Assembly: GCA_019694135.1 (NCBI GenBank)
Contig: JAIBCM010000002.1
Location: 86,143 to 150,142, forward strand
Source of the DNA: Verrucomicrobiia bacterium
GTDB lineage: Bacteria > Verrucomicrobiota > Verrucomicrobiia > JADLBR01 > JAIBCM01
Length of the DNA stretch: 64,000 nucleotides
Reading direction: 5' to 3'
Part shown: positions 26,168 to 34,704 of the stretch, piece by piece
How the letters are laid out: every line of letters starts with the position of its first letter
How positions within the stretch are numbered: position 1 is the first letter of the stretch
The notes under the pieces: generated by a model
What the model was told of the DNA's origin: nothing
The model's database searches: none
The model's input: the letters and a program-made list of their open reading frames with translations, nothing else
Position numbers and translations under genes: made by a program

Positions 26168-27550
26168 ATGTCGCTTCTTATTAAAAATGGTCAAATTATT
26201 ACTGCTTCCGATAATTACATCGCTGATATTTATTGTGAGAATGAGCAGATTACTAAAATAGAAAAAAATTTAGAAGTGTCACCAGGTGCAGAAGTCATCG
26301 ATGCTAAAGGTAAATATGTGTTTCCGGGTTTTATTGATCCGCACACGCATATTTATCTGCCTTTCATGGGCACTTATGCCAAGGATACTTACGAAACTGC
26401 AAGTAAAGCAGCGCTCGTTGGTGGAACCACAACCATTTTCGATATGTGTTGCCCTTCGCGTCAGATGGAAGCGATTGAGGGGTTTGAAACGTGGAATTCG
26501 AAAAGTGAAGGTAAATCGGCTTGCGATTACACCTATCACATGGGGGTGACGAAGTTCGATGATAAAACGGAATCGCAGTTGAAAGAAATTGTTTCGCGTG
26601 GGATAAGTTCATTTAAAATTTTTCTCGCTTACAAAGGCGCGTTTGGAATTGATGATGCGGAACTTTATCAAACTTTGAAGTTGGCCAAGAAATTGGGTGT
26701 TGTTACCACGGCACATTGTGAAAATGAAACGTTAGTGGCGGAACGTCAGAAAGAGCTCATTGCAGCAGGAAAAACGGAGTCGGGTTATCATCACGAGAGT
26801 CGTCCACCGCTTGTTGAAGCGGAAGGAGTGCATCATCTCATGACTTTTGCCGAAATGCATGACGCGCATATTTATATTGTTCATTTGAGTTGTGATGAGG
26901 CATTACGCGAGGCGCTATGGGCAAGATATCGTGGCGTGAATGTTTGGATTGAAACGCTTATTCAATATTTGGTGTTGGACAAAACCGATGCAGAAAAACC
27001 AAATTTTGAAGGCTCGAAATATGTGATGTCACCGCCATTGCGCGATAAGCGGAATCAATCGATTTTGTGGCAAGCGCTACGAAGCGGTTTTGTGAATACG
27101 GTGGCGACGGATCATGCGCCATTTGATTTTAAGGATCAAAAACCGATGGGTAAAAATGATTTCACTAAAATTCCCAATGGCATTCCTGCGTTGGAAGATC
27201 GCGTGAATTTGCTTTATTCTTACGGTGTTAAACAGGGTAAATTGGATTTGAATCGTTTTGTGGATTGTGCGAGCACGCAAGCAGCGAAAATTTTCGGACT
27301 CTATCCGAGAAAAGGAACGATTCAAATTGGAAGCGACGCGGATTTGGTCATTTACGATCCCAATTATCGCGGAAAAATTTCAACAAAAACGCAACTCATG
27401 AATGTGGATTACAGCGCCTTTGAAGGTTGGGAATTGACTGGAAAACCATCTGTCGTGACGGTTCGTGGTCAAGTCGCGGTGCGCGATGGTAAATTTGTCG
27501 GCAAAATTGGTCATGGAAAATTCTTGAAACGCGAGCCGAATCATTTTTAA
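26168..27550 (+). CDS. hydA: Dihydropyrimidinase
   Basis: Zinc amidohydrolase that opens the ring of dihydrouracil or dihydrothymine to the N-carbamoyl beta-amino acid. I chose ATG 26168 (MSLLIKNGQII, 460 residues), which has AAGGAA 8 bases upstream; in-frame TTG 26147 and ATG 26150 are less likely. All metal and catalytic residues are in place: His59 and His61 in DPHTHIY, the carboxylated Lys150 in FKIFLAYKG, His183 in TAHCEN, a further His in IVHLSC and Asp315 in ATDHAPF. It supplies the step between PreTA and the beta-ureidopropionase. Confidence 0.93.
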   Translation: MSLLIKNGQIITASDNYIADIYCENEQITKIEKNLEVSPGAEVIDAKGKYVFPGFIDPHTHIYLPFMGTYAKDTYETASKAALVGGTTTIFDMCCPSRQMEAIEGFETWNSKSEGKSACDYTYHMGVTKFDDKTESQLKEIVSRGISSFKIFLAYKGAFGIDDAELYQTLKLAKKLGVVTTAHCENETLVAERQKELIAAGKTESGYHHESRPPLVEAEGVHHLMTFAEMHDAHIYIVHLSCDEALREALWARYRGVNVWIETLIQYLVLDKTDAEKPNFEGSKYVMSPPLRDKRNQSILWQALRSGFVNTVATDHAPFDFKDQKPMGKNDFTKIPNGIPALEDRVNLLYSYGVKQGKLDLNRFVDCASTQAAKIFGLYPRKGTIQIGSDADLVIYDPNYRGKISTKTQLMNVDYSAFEGWELTGKPSVVTVRGQVAVRDGKFVGKIGHGKFLKREPNHF

Positions 27551-27554
27551 TCTT

Positions 27555-27884
27555 ATGCTGCAAGTGAAACAAAAAATTGCAAGCACACCACCCGTGGGAG
27601 AGGATGCTTATTGTCACTTATTGCCTGTTGTAGAAGCTTTAATAGCCGATGGTAATGAGCCTTACCTTTCTCAAGAGGGCTATTTTTTTAATGGTCCAGA
27701 TGGATGGATTGGTTATTTCAAAAAACCTCTTAATTTTGATTTAATACGAGAAAAATTTGAGCTGCCTGATACTATAGTATTGGATGATAAATATTTTAAT
27801 CCTGGGCGAAGAATTTTTTGTAAGGCTTCAGGAACTGAAATTTTTGGCGGTATTCCCAATCGAGAACAAAATGATAAAGGATAA
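27555..27884 (+). CDS. Small acidic protein upstream of the putative toxin, possible immunity protein
   Basis: A 109-residue soluble protein with no signal peptide and no family I can name. The middle reads FNGPDGWIGYFKKPLNFDLI, then FELPDTIVLDD and RRIFCKASG, a compact alpha/beta pattern common among small immunity proteins of toxin systems. It begins 4 bases after hydA ends and is 5 bases upstream of the large gene at 27890, whose N-terminus looks toxin-like. Gene order, size and tight coupling suggest a cognate immunity or chaperone protein; this is inference. It has no role that I can see in pyrimidine breakdown. Confidence 0.5.
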   Translation: MLQVKQKIASTPPVGEDAYCHLLPVVEALIADGNEPYLSQEGYFFNGPDGWIGYFKKPLNFDLIREKFELPDTIVLDDKYFNPGRRIFCKASGTEIFGGIPNREQNDKG

Positions 27885-27889
27885 AGATT

Positions 27890-30082
27890 ATGCCACCAGA
27901 ACCTACTCCAGATGAAATTGCGCGTGGATGGCAAGGTCCTAATCAACCTCGCTATCCCAAGCAAGATCTCATGGCGAATACCGTGGTGCCGCAGGGGACA
28001 AAAATTTATTCCCTGCAGTATGTTGATAATCATGGGCACTTAGTGGGTGGGGACTATTTTTTTACGGAGGATGAATTTAAACTTTATTTGGCGGATGTAA
28101 AAGAGGGGCGTCCAGATGCTTATCGAAGATTGAATGAGCGTTTGCAAATTGGTCCCAAACTCGATTACGACAATAATCTTTATCAATATAAACCGCATCT
28201 TATAGAATACGAAGTCAAATATCCTTTTCGCGCTTCTCAAGGAGTAAGCACTGAAAATAAACAATTTGGATCTGGAGGTGGAGAACAGCTTTTTATTCAT
28301 AAGGCGAGAAAATTAGAGGGGTATGGGACTTTTGAAAAAACAGGACGGGTGATTACTCCTAATCCTAATGAAGTGGTTGCTCTTAATACTTCAAATCTTA
28401 AAAAATTTGATAAAAATGCGCAAAAAATTGAGCCAAAACCTCCAGAAGGTCGTTTATTGCTTAACGAACATTCAACTTTATCAGCAGAAGAAGTAGCTGA
28501 TATTAAATTAACTCCTAACCATCTTCATGTAAAAGAGGGGACTCACTTAAAGCCTGGCGACCCTGGCATTGTAGAATATGGTCCAATAAAACATTTTCCT
28601 GAAATTTTAGCAAATCAACCATCTGAAATATTGGAAAAGATAAAATTAGGAACGTTGCCTATAGATAAGATTCGATCTCAAAGATCAATTGATGTAGAAG
28701 CTGCTTTGGCCAGTCACAGTAGGAGCATGCCAAATTCTGTGGATCAGGCCACCTTTGATCATGTTCCTCAAACTCCCGTACACTCTTCTGATTCGTCTAT
28801 CAATAATTCGATTGAGGTAGAAACAACAAATCAACCATCTGAAATATTGGGAAAGACGAAAGTAGGAACATTACCTGTAGATAAGACTCCATCTCAAAAC
28901 TCAGTTGATGTAGAAGCTGCTATAGCTTCGGCCGGTCACAGTAATAGTATGCCCAATTCTGTGGATCAGACCACTTTTGATCATGTTTCTCAAACTCCCG
29001 TACACTCTTCTGATTCGTCCATTAGTAGTCCGGTTGATGCAGAAGCAGCAAACAATAAAACTCAACCGCAGCAACAACATTCGTCAAATGCAACAGAGCC
29101 AACATCTCATACTATTGATAAGACTCATACCGTTGTAAGTCGAACCAACCAATTTTCACAGGGCGCGGTAATGGCCGCTCAGGTTGCTGCGGGAGATGTC
29201 GAAGGAGCTGTCAACACTGCAACCGATATTGCTGAGCAAAAGGCTTTGCAGGTGGGGGCGAAAAGTCTTGCAAAACAAATCGAAAAGGCAGTTGAAAATG
29301 GAATCATTAAACGTCTAGCAGGTAAAGTGCCTTTGGGTGTTGGGGTGGCTTTAAGTGTAAGTCAATTGAAAGAATCTTGTGAAGAGGTTATTCACCTAAA
29401 AAAGGAGCTAGCGAAACTTCAGTCGGGCACGCCAGAGTATGAAAAAATGCAAGTTGCATTGTCGCGTGCTGAAAGAAGCAATTATTTACTAGCTGCAAGT
29501 GTCGGGGCTGGAGTTGTGCCGGGAGAAGGAACGATTGTTTCTGAGGTCATTGATGTTGCTAATACGAGCCTGACAATACAAGATATCATTTCTGATTATA
29601 TAGATGAACAAGAGGCACGGGCTAAAGAAATTAACGAAAAATTAGATAAACTGTCTCCGGGAGACCCTGAGTATAATGAGTTAATCAAGCAATCTCGCGA
29701 ATTACATAAGGAATGGTTAGAGGATGGAAGGGAAGTTGTCGAAATGATTCCAGTCTTAGGACAGATGGTTCAAGTCATGGAAGCCCCGATTAAAATGACA
29801 AATGCTGCTGCTGAGTTTATTTCAAAGGGTAATGTATCAGATAAGATTGAATCATTTGTGAAAAATCCTCCGGGTATGGATACGTTAGTTGCTGTAAAAG
29901 ATGAAATAGTAAAGGAATTCAATGACAATGGCTTAAAAGGGGCGATTCAAAAAAGAGCAGCTAATATTGAAAAAGTTTTTCAAGGAATTCTAAGTAAGTT
30001 GGACCCAGTGGAAGATCTTCCTCAGAAAAAAGAGCAGGAAGAAGAGGAAGATGAAAAAGAAAAATATGTTCTTAAAAGGTAA
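27890..30082 (+). CDS. Large protein with TNT-like (NAD+ glycohydrolase) N-terminal region, putative toxin
   Basis: A 730-residue protein without signal peptide, preceded by AAAGGATAAAG. Residues about 30-165 resemble the TNT toxin domain: a PQGTKIY start (Gly36-Thr37), YEVKYPF, then FGSGGGEQLFI (126-136), where Gln133 would match the catalytic glutamine of TNT-type NAD+ glycohydrolases; the usual RFG motif is not obvious. Residues about 242-388 are two copies of a 72-residue Ser/Thr/Pro-rich repeat. The C-terminal half is helical with two weakly hydrophobic stretches (about 475-490 and 535-560) and a strongly acidic/basic tail. The tight link to a small upstream ORF fits a toxin/immunity pair. 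The toxin domain at the N-terminus is the reverse of the usual order, so the call is tentative. Confidence 0.4.
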   Translation: MPPEPTPDEIARGWQGPNQPRYPKQDLMANTVVPQGTKIYSLQYVDNHGHLVGGDYFFTEDEFKLYLADVKEGRPDAYRRLNERLQIGPKLDYDNNLYQYKPHLIEYEVKYPFRASQGVSTENKQFGSGGGEQLFIHKARKLEGYGTFEKTGRVITPNPNEVVALNTSNLKKFDKNAQKIEPKPPEGRLLLNEHSTLSAEEVADIKLTPNHLHVKEGTHLKPGDPGIVEYGPIKHFPEILANQPSEILEKIKLGTLPIDKIRSQRSIDVEAALASHSRSMPNSVDQATFDHVPQTPVHSSDSSINNSIEVETTNQPSEILGKTKVGTLPVDKTPSQNSVDVEAAIASAGHSNSMPNSVDQTTFDHVSQTPVHSSDSSISSPVDAEAANNKTQPQQQHSSNATEPTSHTIDKTHTVVSRTNQFSQGAVMAAQVAAGDVEGAVNTATDIAEQKALQVGAKSLAKQIEKAVENGIIKRLAGKVPLGVGVALSVSQLKESCEEVIHLKKELAKLQSGTPEYEKMQVALSRAERSNYLLAASVGAGVVPGEGTIVSEVIDVANTSLTIQDIISDYIDEQEARAKEINEKLDKLSPGDPEYNELIKQSRELHKEWLEDGREVVEMIPVLGQMVQVMEAPIKMTNAAAEFISKGNVSDKIESFVKNPPGMDTLVAVKDEIVKEFNDNGLKGAIQKRAANIEKVFQGILSKLDPVEDLPQKKEQEEEEDEKEKYVLKR
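28613..29050 (+). repeat. Two tandem 216-bp coding repeats
   Basis: Copies start at 28613 and 28829 with the same AATCAACCATCTGAAATATT and run in the same frame, giving two 72-74-residue units that share QPSEIL, KxGTLP, SMPNSVDQ, TFDHV and QTPVHSSDSSI. The second copy has a two-residue insertion. The block looks like a linker expanded by duplication. Confidence 0.85.
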
Positions 30083-30087
30083 TTAAA

Positions 30088-31611
30088 ATGAAAAACAGGG
30101 AAGCTTTTTCAGAGGCAATCATTGAAAGCCGTCTTTACAACAAAGATTTAGCGCCGGTTTCGGAGGCAGAGCGCAAATGGCATGTGGGAAGTTTTGCCGC
30201 ATTATGGATTTCGATGTCGGCTTGTATTCCAACTTATATGTTGGCTTCGTCGTTGATTGGAAGTGGCATGAATTGGAAGCAAGCAATTTTGACTATTTTT
30301 CTTGGTAATTTGATTGTGCTGATTCCGATGGTGCTTAATGCTCATGCGGGCACGAAATATGGCATTCCGTTTCCGGTTTATTGTCGACCCGCGTTTGGCA
30401 CAGTGGGCGCGAATATTCCTGCGTTGCTTCGCGCATTTGTGGCGTGTGGTTGGTTTGGGATTCAGACGTGGATCGGGGGAGCGGCTATTTATAAAATTCT
30501 TGGCGTTTTTGAGCCGTCGCTTGTTGTTGCTGCGCCTATTGGCTTTCTTGGCATTAGTTTACCCCAACTTTTTTGTTTTTTATTTTTTTGGGGTATTAAC
30601 ATGTGGGTGATTTATAAAGGAATCAATTGCATTCGTTGGTTGCTCAATATTAAAGCGCCTCTGCTCATTGTTCTTGGATTGCTATTATTATGGTGGGCTT
30701 ACAAAAATGCTGGAGGTTTTGGCCCCATGCTTTCGCAACCTTCTGTGTTTGATCCGGGACAGCCGAAAGCTGGGCAATTCTGGATTTTCTTTTTTCCTGC
30801 GTTAACTGGGATGATTGGGTTTTGGGCCACGCTTTCTTTGAATATCCCTGATTTTTCGCGTTATGCTAAATCGCAACGCGATCAAGTCATTGGGCAAACG
30901 TTGGGCTTACCAGCAACGATGGCGCTTTATTCTTTCATTGGGGTGGCAGTTACTTCGGCAACAACGATTATTTATGGTCAAGCGATTTGGGATCCGGTGG
31001 ATGTGTTAACGCGTTTTACCAATCCCGTGGTTTTGGTGATAGCGATGATTTCTTTATGTATTGCAACATTGGCGACAAATATTGCTGCTAATGTGGTGAG
31101 TCCTGCGAATGATTTTGCGCATTTGGCTCCTCGATATATTTCATTTCGTATTGGAGGAACGATTACTGGAATTTTGGGAATTTTAATCATGCCATGGAAA
31201 TTGGTGGCTGATCCGAATGGTTATATTTTTCTGTGGCTTGTGGGTTACAGCGCTTTGCTGGGGCCGATTGGCGGGATTTTGATTGCGGATTATTTTGTGG
31301 TGCGACGCCAACACTTGAACCTGGCTGAGCTTTATCGGGAGAACGGTGTTTATTCAGCCACACGAGGTTTTAATTTGATTGGTATTATTGCTTTAATATT
31401 AGGAGTGATTCCCAGTGTGCCAGGGTTTTTGGTGCAGGTGAAACTTAAAGCGGCTTCCGAATTTCCTGCATGGCTTGTGGCGCTTTATGATTATGCCTGG
31501 TTTGTTGGTTTTGCGATTGCTTTTGTATTTTATTGGGGCGGGATGAAATTATTTTCACAGCAAAATAATGGAACTAAGACGTTGGATTCTTTAGCTTCTG
31601 CCGATGTGTGA
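30088..31611 (+). CDS. NCS1 family nucleobase/allantoin/thiamine permease
   Basis: Inner-membrane secondary carrier, 507 residues with about twelve membrane helices, of the nucleobase:cation symporter-1 family (Mhp1, PucI, CodB relatives). The N-terminus before helix 1 ends with PVSEAERKWHVGSFAALWISMSACI, cut here to the conserved AALW and SMSACIPTYMLAS helix; helix 3 has CGWFGIQTWIGG and helix 6-8 regions contain FWATLSLNIPDFSRYAKSQRDQ. These are hallmark sequences of NCS1. The position between hydA and prpD makes uracil or thymine, or a hydantoin-like base, the likely substrate, but substrate cannot be read from sequence. Start ATG follows the putative toxin by 5 bases. Confidence 0.85.
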   Translation: MKNREAFSEAIIESRLYNKDLAPVSEAERKWHVGSFAALWISMSACIPTYMLASSLIGSGMNWKQAILTIFLGNLIVLIPMVLNAHAGTKYGIPFPVYCRPAFGTVGANIPALLRAFVACGWFGIQTWIGGAAIYKILGVFEPSLVVAAPIGFLGISLPQLFCFLFFWGINMWVIYKGINCIRWLLNIKAPLLIVLGLLLLWWAYKNAGGFGPMLSQPSVFDPGQPKAGQFWIFFFPALTGMIGFWATLSLNIPDFSRYAKSQRDQVIGQTLGLPATMALYSFIGVAVTSATTIIYGQAIWDPVDVLTRFTNPVVLVIAMISLCIATLATNIAANVVSPANDFAHLAPRYISFRIGGTITGILGILIMPWKLVADPNGYIFLWLVGYSALLGPIGGILIADYFVVRRQHLNLAELYRENGVYSATRGFNLIGIIALILGVIPSVPGFLVQVKLKAASEFPAWLVALYDYAWFVGFAIAFVFYWGGMKLFSQQNNGTKTLDSLASADV

Positions 31612-31688
31612 TTTTTTTCTCCGAACGGAGAAGTAGGTCATAAATATTCACTGGAAGAATTATTAAAAGCCTTGTAGAAAGTCAGGCT

Positions 31689-33197
31689 ATGATTTTACAC
31701 GATGTTAAAGTTTACCCTTCAAAAGTTCCTCTTTCTAAAGATCAACAACTGGCTTGGAAAATAGCTCAGGTAGCAACGGATAAAACATCATTAGAGCCTG
31801 CGGTGGTTGACATGGTGATTAATCGGATTATTGACAATGCGTCGGTAGCGATTGCGGCCATTAATCGCAAACCCGTAGCGAATGCCCGCAGTCAGGCGAT
31901 TGCGCATCCTCGCGAAAAAGGAGCGACGGTTTTTGGTATGCCGAATGATCAACGGTTTGATGCGGAATGGGCTGCGTGGGCCAATGGGACGGCTGTGCGT
32001 GAGCTCGATATGCATGACACTTTTTTAGCCGCAGATTATTCGCATCCGGGTGATAATATCCCGCCCATTTTAGCAGTGGCACAACAATGTCGGCGTAATG
32101 GTGCGGATTTGGTGCGCGGAATTGTGGTGGGCTATGAAATTCAAATCAATTTGGTGAAAGCAATCTGTTTGCATCAATATAAGAAGGATCACATTGCTCA
32201 TTTGTGTCCTTCAGCAGCCGCTGGGATTGGTGCGCTTTTGGATTTAAATACTGATGTGGTTTATCAAGCGGTGCAACAAGCGGTACATGTGGGTTTTTCG
32301 ACACGACAATCGCGTAAAGGTGAAATTTCGAGTTGGAAAGCTTATGCCCCTTCGCATGCCGGAAAATTGGCAGTGGAAGCGGTAGATCGTGCAATGCGTG
32401 GTGAAAAAAGTCCTTCGCCGATTTATGAAGGGGAAGATAGTGTAATTGCTTATATGCTAGGCGGTGATAAATCGACTTATCGTGTGCCTTTACCGGAAAT
32501 AGGTGAGGGGCAGCGTGCTATTTTAGATTCTTACACCAAAGAACATTCCGCGGAATATCAAGCGCAAGCGCTCATTGATCTGGCGTTTAAACTTCGTAAA
32601 AAGCTACCGAATTTAAAAGAGATTCAGAAAATTGTTTTGCATACGAGTCATCATACCCATTACGTAATCGGCACAGGTGCGCAGGATCCGCAAAAAATGG
32701 ATCCGAACGCGACGCGCGAAACGTTGGATCATAGTATTATGTATATTTTTGCGGTGGCGCTGCGAACGGGCGAATGGCATCACGTGAAAAGTTATGCTTC
32801 CGAGATGGCACGTCATCCTGAGACGGTGGAGTTGTGGCATAAAATTGAAACGGTGGAAGATCCGGAATGGACGCGTCGTTATCACACGCATGATCCCAAG
32901 GAAAAAGCCTTTGGTGCACGAGTCGAAATTTTATTGAGAAATGGTGATAAAGTTGTTGATGAATTAGCCGTGGCTAATGCCAATCCTTTAGGAGCGAAAC
33001 CTTTTGCAAGACCCGATTATATCAAGAAGTTTAAGACGCTTACCGAAGATATTTTGACTTCTTCTGAAAGCGAACGCTTTTTAGAAACTGTGCAACGTTT
33101 GCCAAATTTAAAAGCCGAAGAGTTGGGGCAATTAAATGTTCAAGTAGATTTAGCGAAGTTGGAAAATAATAAACGAGATAATCGAGGAATTTTTTAG
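31689..33197 (+). CDS. prpD: 2-Methylcitrate dehydratase (MmgE/PrpD family)
   Basis: Dehydrates 2-methylcitrate to 2-methyl-cis-aconitate in the methylcitrate cycle. The 502-residue protein shows family features: [78 protein letters not shown] and [12 protein letters not shown]. The stop codon is 1 base before the inverted-repeat element that carries the GxxExxY gene, and prpB starts just after that element, so the element appears to have split an original prpD-prpB pair. Confidence 0.92.
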   Translation: MILHDVKVYPSKVPLSKDQQLAWKIAQVATDKTSLEPAVVDMVINRIIDNASVAIAAINRKPVANARSQAIAHPREKGATVFGMPNDQRFDAEWAAWANGTAVRELDMHDTFLAADYSHPGDNIPPILAVAQQCRRNGADLVRGIVVGYEIQINLVKAICLHQYKKDHIAHLCPSAAAGIGALLDLNTDVVYQAVQQAVHVGFSTRQSRKGEISSWKAYAPSHAGKLAVEAVDRAMRGEKSPSPIYEGEDSVIAYMLGGDKSTYRVPLPEIGEGQRAILDSYTKEHSAEYQAQALIDLAFKLRKKLPNLKEIQKIVLHTSHHTHYVIGTGAQDPQKMDPNATRETLDHSIMYIFAVALRTGEWHHVKSYASEMARHPETVELWHKIETVEDPEWTRRYHTHDPKEKAFGARVEILLRNGDKVVDELAVANANPLGAKPFARPDYIKKFKTLTEDILTSSESERFLETVQRLPNLKAEELGQLNVQVDLAKLENNKRDNRGIF

Positions 33198-33198
33198 A

Positions 33199-33686
33199 GC
33201 CCGCGAATCACGCTAATCACGCGAATGGAAAAAGATAAATTGGTTAAAGAGATTATTTATAAAGAAGAATGTTACGCTATTATTGGCGCTTGTTTTACGG
33301 TTTATAATGAGAAAGGGCGTGGATTTTTAGAGGGAGTTTATCAGGAGTGTTTGGAAATTGAATTTAACTATTTGAAAATTTCCGCAATATCTAAGCCGCA
33401 ACTTACTCTCACTTATCGAGACCAAATTCTTCAACAAACCTACACGCCTGATTTTGTTTGTTTTGGTAAAATTATTTTAGAACTTAAAACTGCGGCGAAA
33501 ATAATTGATGAGCACAGGGGGCAGGTGCTTAATTATTTAAACGCCACAGGTTTTCAGCTTGGATTACTTGTTAACTTCGGTCATTATCCCAAACTTGAAT
33601 ATGAACGGATCGTAAATTCTAAACAGACTAAAGATGAGCCAATTTTTCTTTAATTATTATTCGCGTGATTAGCGTGATTCGCGGGC
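33199..33686. mobile_element. Putative GxxExxY element with terminal inverted repeats
   Basis: A 488-bp unit. Its left arm (33199-33226) and right arm (33659-33686) are perfect inverse complements over 28 bases; the outer part is GCCCGCGAATCACGC and the inner part contains CTAATCACGCGAAT, so each arm holds near-repeats of CGAATCACG/CTAATCACG. Between the arms lies one gene, and its ATG (33225) straddles the inner edge of the left arm. The unit fits exactly in the gap between prpD (ends 33197) and prpB (starts 33694). No transposase and no target duplication are visible, so the means of movement is unknown. A related gene-less hairpin is at 60172-60241. Confidence 0.6.
33225..33653 (+). CDS. 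GxxExxY family protein
   Basis: A 142-residue protein of the GxxExxY family (the name motif appears as GFLEGVY). Other features are an N-terminal helical part with YAIIGACFTVYNEKGRG, YTPDFVCFGKIILELK, which has the look of a PD-(D/E)XK-type nuclease core (Asp, then ExK), and DEHRGQVLNYLNATGFQLGLLVNFG. The biochemical role of the family is not established; a nuclease is an inference from the core pattern. There is no Shine-Dalgarno: the start codon lies in the repeat arm. It interrupts the prp genes and shows no link to propionate metabolism. Confidence 0.85.
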   Translation: MEKDKLVKEIIYKEECYAIIGACFTVYNEKGRGFLEGVYQECLEIEFNYLKISAISKPQLTLTYRDQILQQTYTPDFVCFGKIILELKTAAKIIDEHRGQVLNYLNATGFQLGLLVNFGHYPKLEYERIVNSKQTKDEPIFL

Positions 33687-33693
33687 AAAACTT

Positions 33694-34587
33694 ATGCTTT
33701 TTAATAAAAAAAATGCGACACAAAAACGTCAGGAATTTCGTCAGGCGTTAAAGTCAGGAAAACTTTTGCGTTTCCCTGGCGCTTTTTCGCCTTTGGTGGC
33801 GATGTTAATGGAGCAGCAGGGTTTTGATGGTGTTTATATTTCAGGAGCAGTTTTAGCCAATGATCTTGGATTTCCTGATATTGGTTTAACCACCTTGACC
33901 GAAGTTTCTCAACGCGGTCGCGCTATTGCGCGTGCAACTGAGTTGCCGGCGATTATTGATATTGATACCGGTTTTGGTGAAGCGATGAGTGCTGCGCGTA
34001 CGATTCAAGAATTGGAAGATTTGGGACTTTGTGGATGTCACTTGGAAGATCAACAAAATCCGAAGCGATGCGGTCATTTGGATAATAAAGCGTTGGTAGA
34101 AACGGAAGCGATGATTAAAAAGGTCAAAGCTGCTTCAGACGCTAAGCGCGATAAGAATTTTTTAATTATTGCTCGAACGGATGCAAGAGCTTCTGAAGGA
34201 TTGGAAGCAGCAATCGGACGTGCGAAAGCTTACGTTGATGCCGGTGCAGAAATGATTTTTCCTGAGGCGCTACAGAATGAAAAAGAGTTTGAAGCATTTC
34301 GCCAAGCGGTTTCGGTTCCGCTGCTAGCCAATATGACGGAATTTGGCAAAAGCTCTTTATTAACGACAAAGCAGTTGCAAAATTTGGGTTATAATCTTGT
34401 GATTTATCCTGTAACCAGTTTGCGTTTGGCGATGAAAGCGGTGGAAGATGGGTTAGCGAGCATTCGTGATGAAGGCACGCAAGAGCACCTTTTAGAAAAA
34501 ATGCAGCATCGCAAACGGCTTTACGAAATTTTGCATTACGAAAAATATAACCAATTTGATCAGTCGATTTTTAATTTTAAAGTCTAA
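33694..34587 (+). CDS. prpB: 2-Methylisocitrate lyase
   Basis: Cleaves 2-methylisocitrate to pyruvate and succinate, the last step of the methylcitrate cycle. It is a 297-residue member of the isocitrate lyase/PEP mutase superfamily. It shows the PGAFSPLVAMLMEQQGFDG opening, DIDTGFGEA metal-binding region, the catalytic loop KRCGH (Lys124-His128, Cys126) and ARTDARASEGLEAAI. It starts 7 bases after the GxxExxY element and has no ribosome-binding site of the usual kind, which may reflect that insertion. Confidence 0.93.
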   Translation: MLFNKKNATQKRQEFRQALKSGKLLRFPGAFSPLVAMLMEQQGFDGVYISGAVLANDLGFPDIGLTTLTEVSQRGRAIARATELPAIIDIDTGFGEAMSAARTIQELEDLGLCGCHLEDQQNPKRCGHLDNKALVETEAMIKKVKAASDAKRDKNFLIIARTDARASEGLEAAIGRAKAYVDAGAEMIFPEALQNEKEFEAFRQAVSVPLLANMTEFGKSSLLTTKQLQNLGYNLVIYPVTSLRLAMKAVEDGLASIRDEGTQEHLLEKMQHRKRLYEILHYEKYNQFDQSIFNFKV

Positions 34588-34704
34588 CTAAAGCCTGTGC
34601 TCGATGTTTGTTGGTTTTAAATTCAAAACAAACTCGATCAATCCATGATTTGAAAGTAGTTTGGTCAATGAATTTCCTAAGAAGTTAATAAGTCTAAAAC
34701 TAAC

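Noticed and set aside
28613-29050. CRISPR array
   Set aside because: Only two long in-frame coding copies, no short regular repeats with unique spacers and no cas genes. No CRISPR array was seen anywhere in the window.
31617-31632. Hairpin TTCTCCG-AA-CGGAGAA after the NCS1 permease gene as a terminator
   Set aside because: The T run precedes the stem instead of following it on the plus strand, so it does not fit a terminator for this gene.
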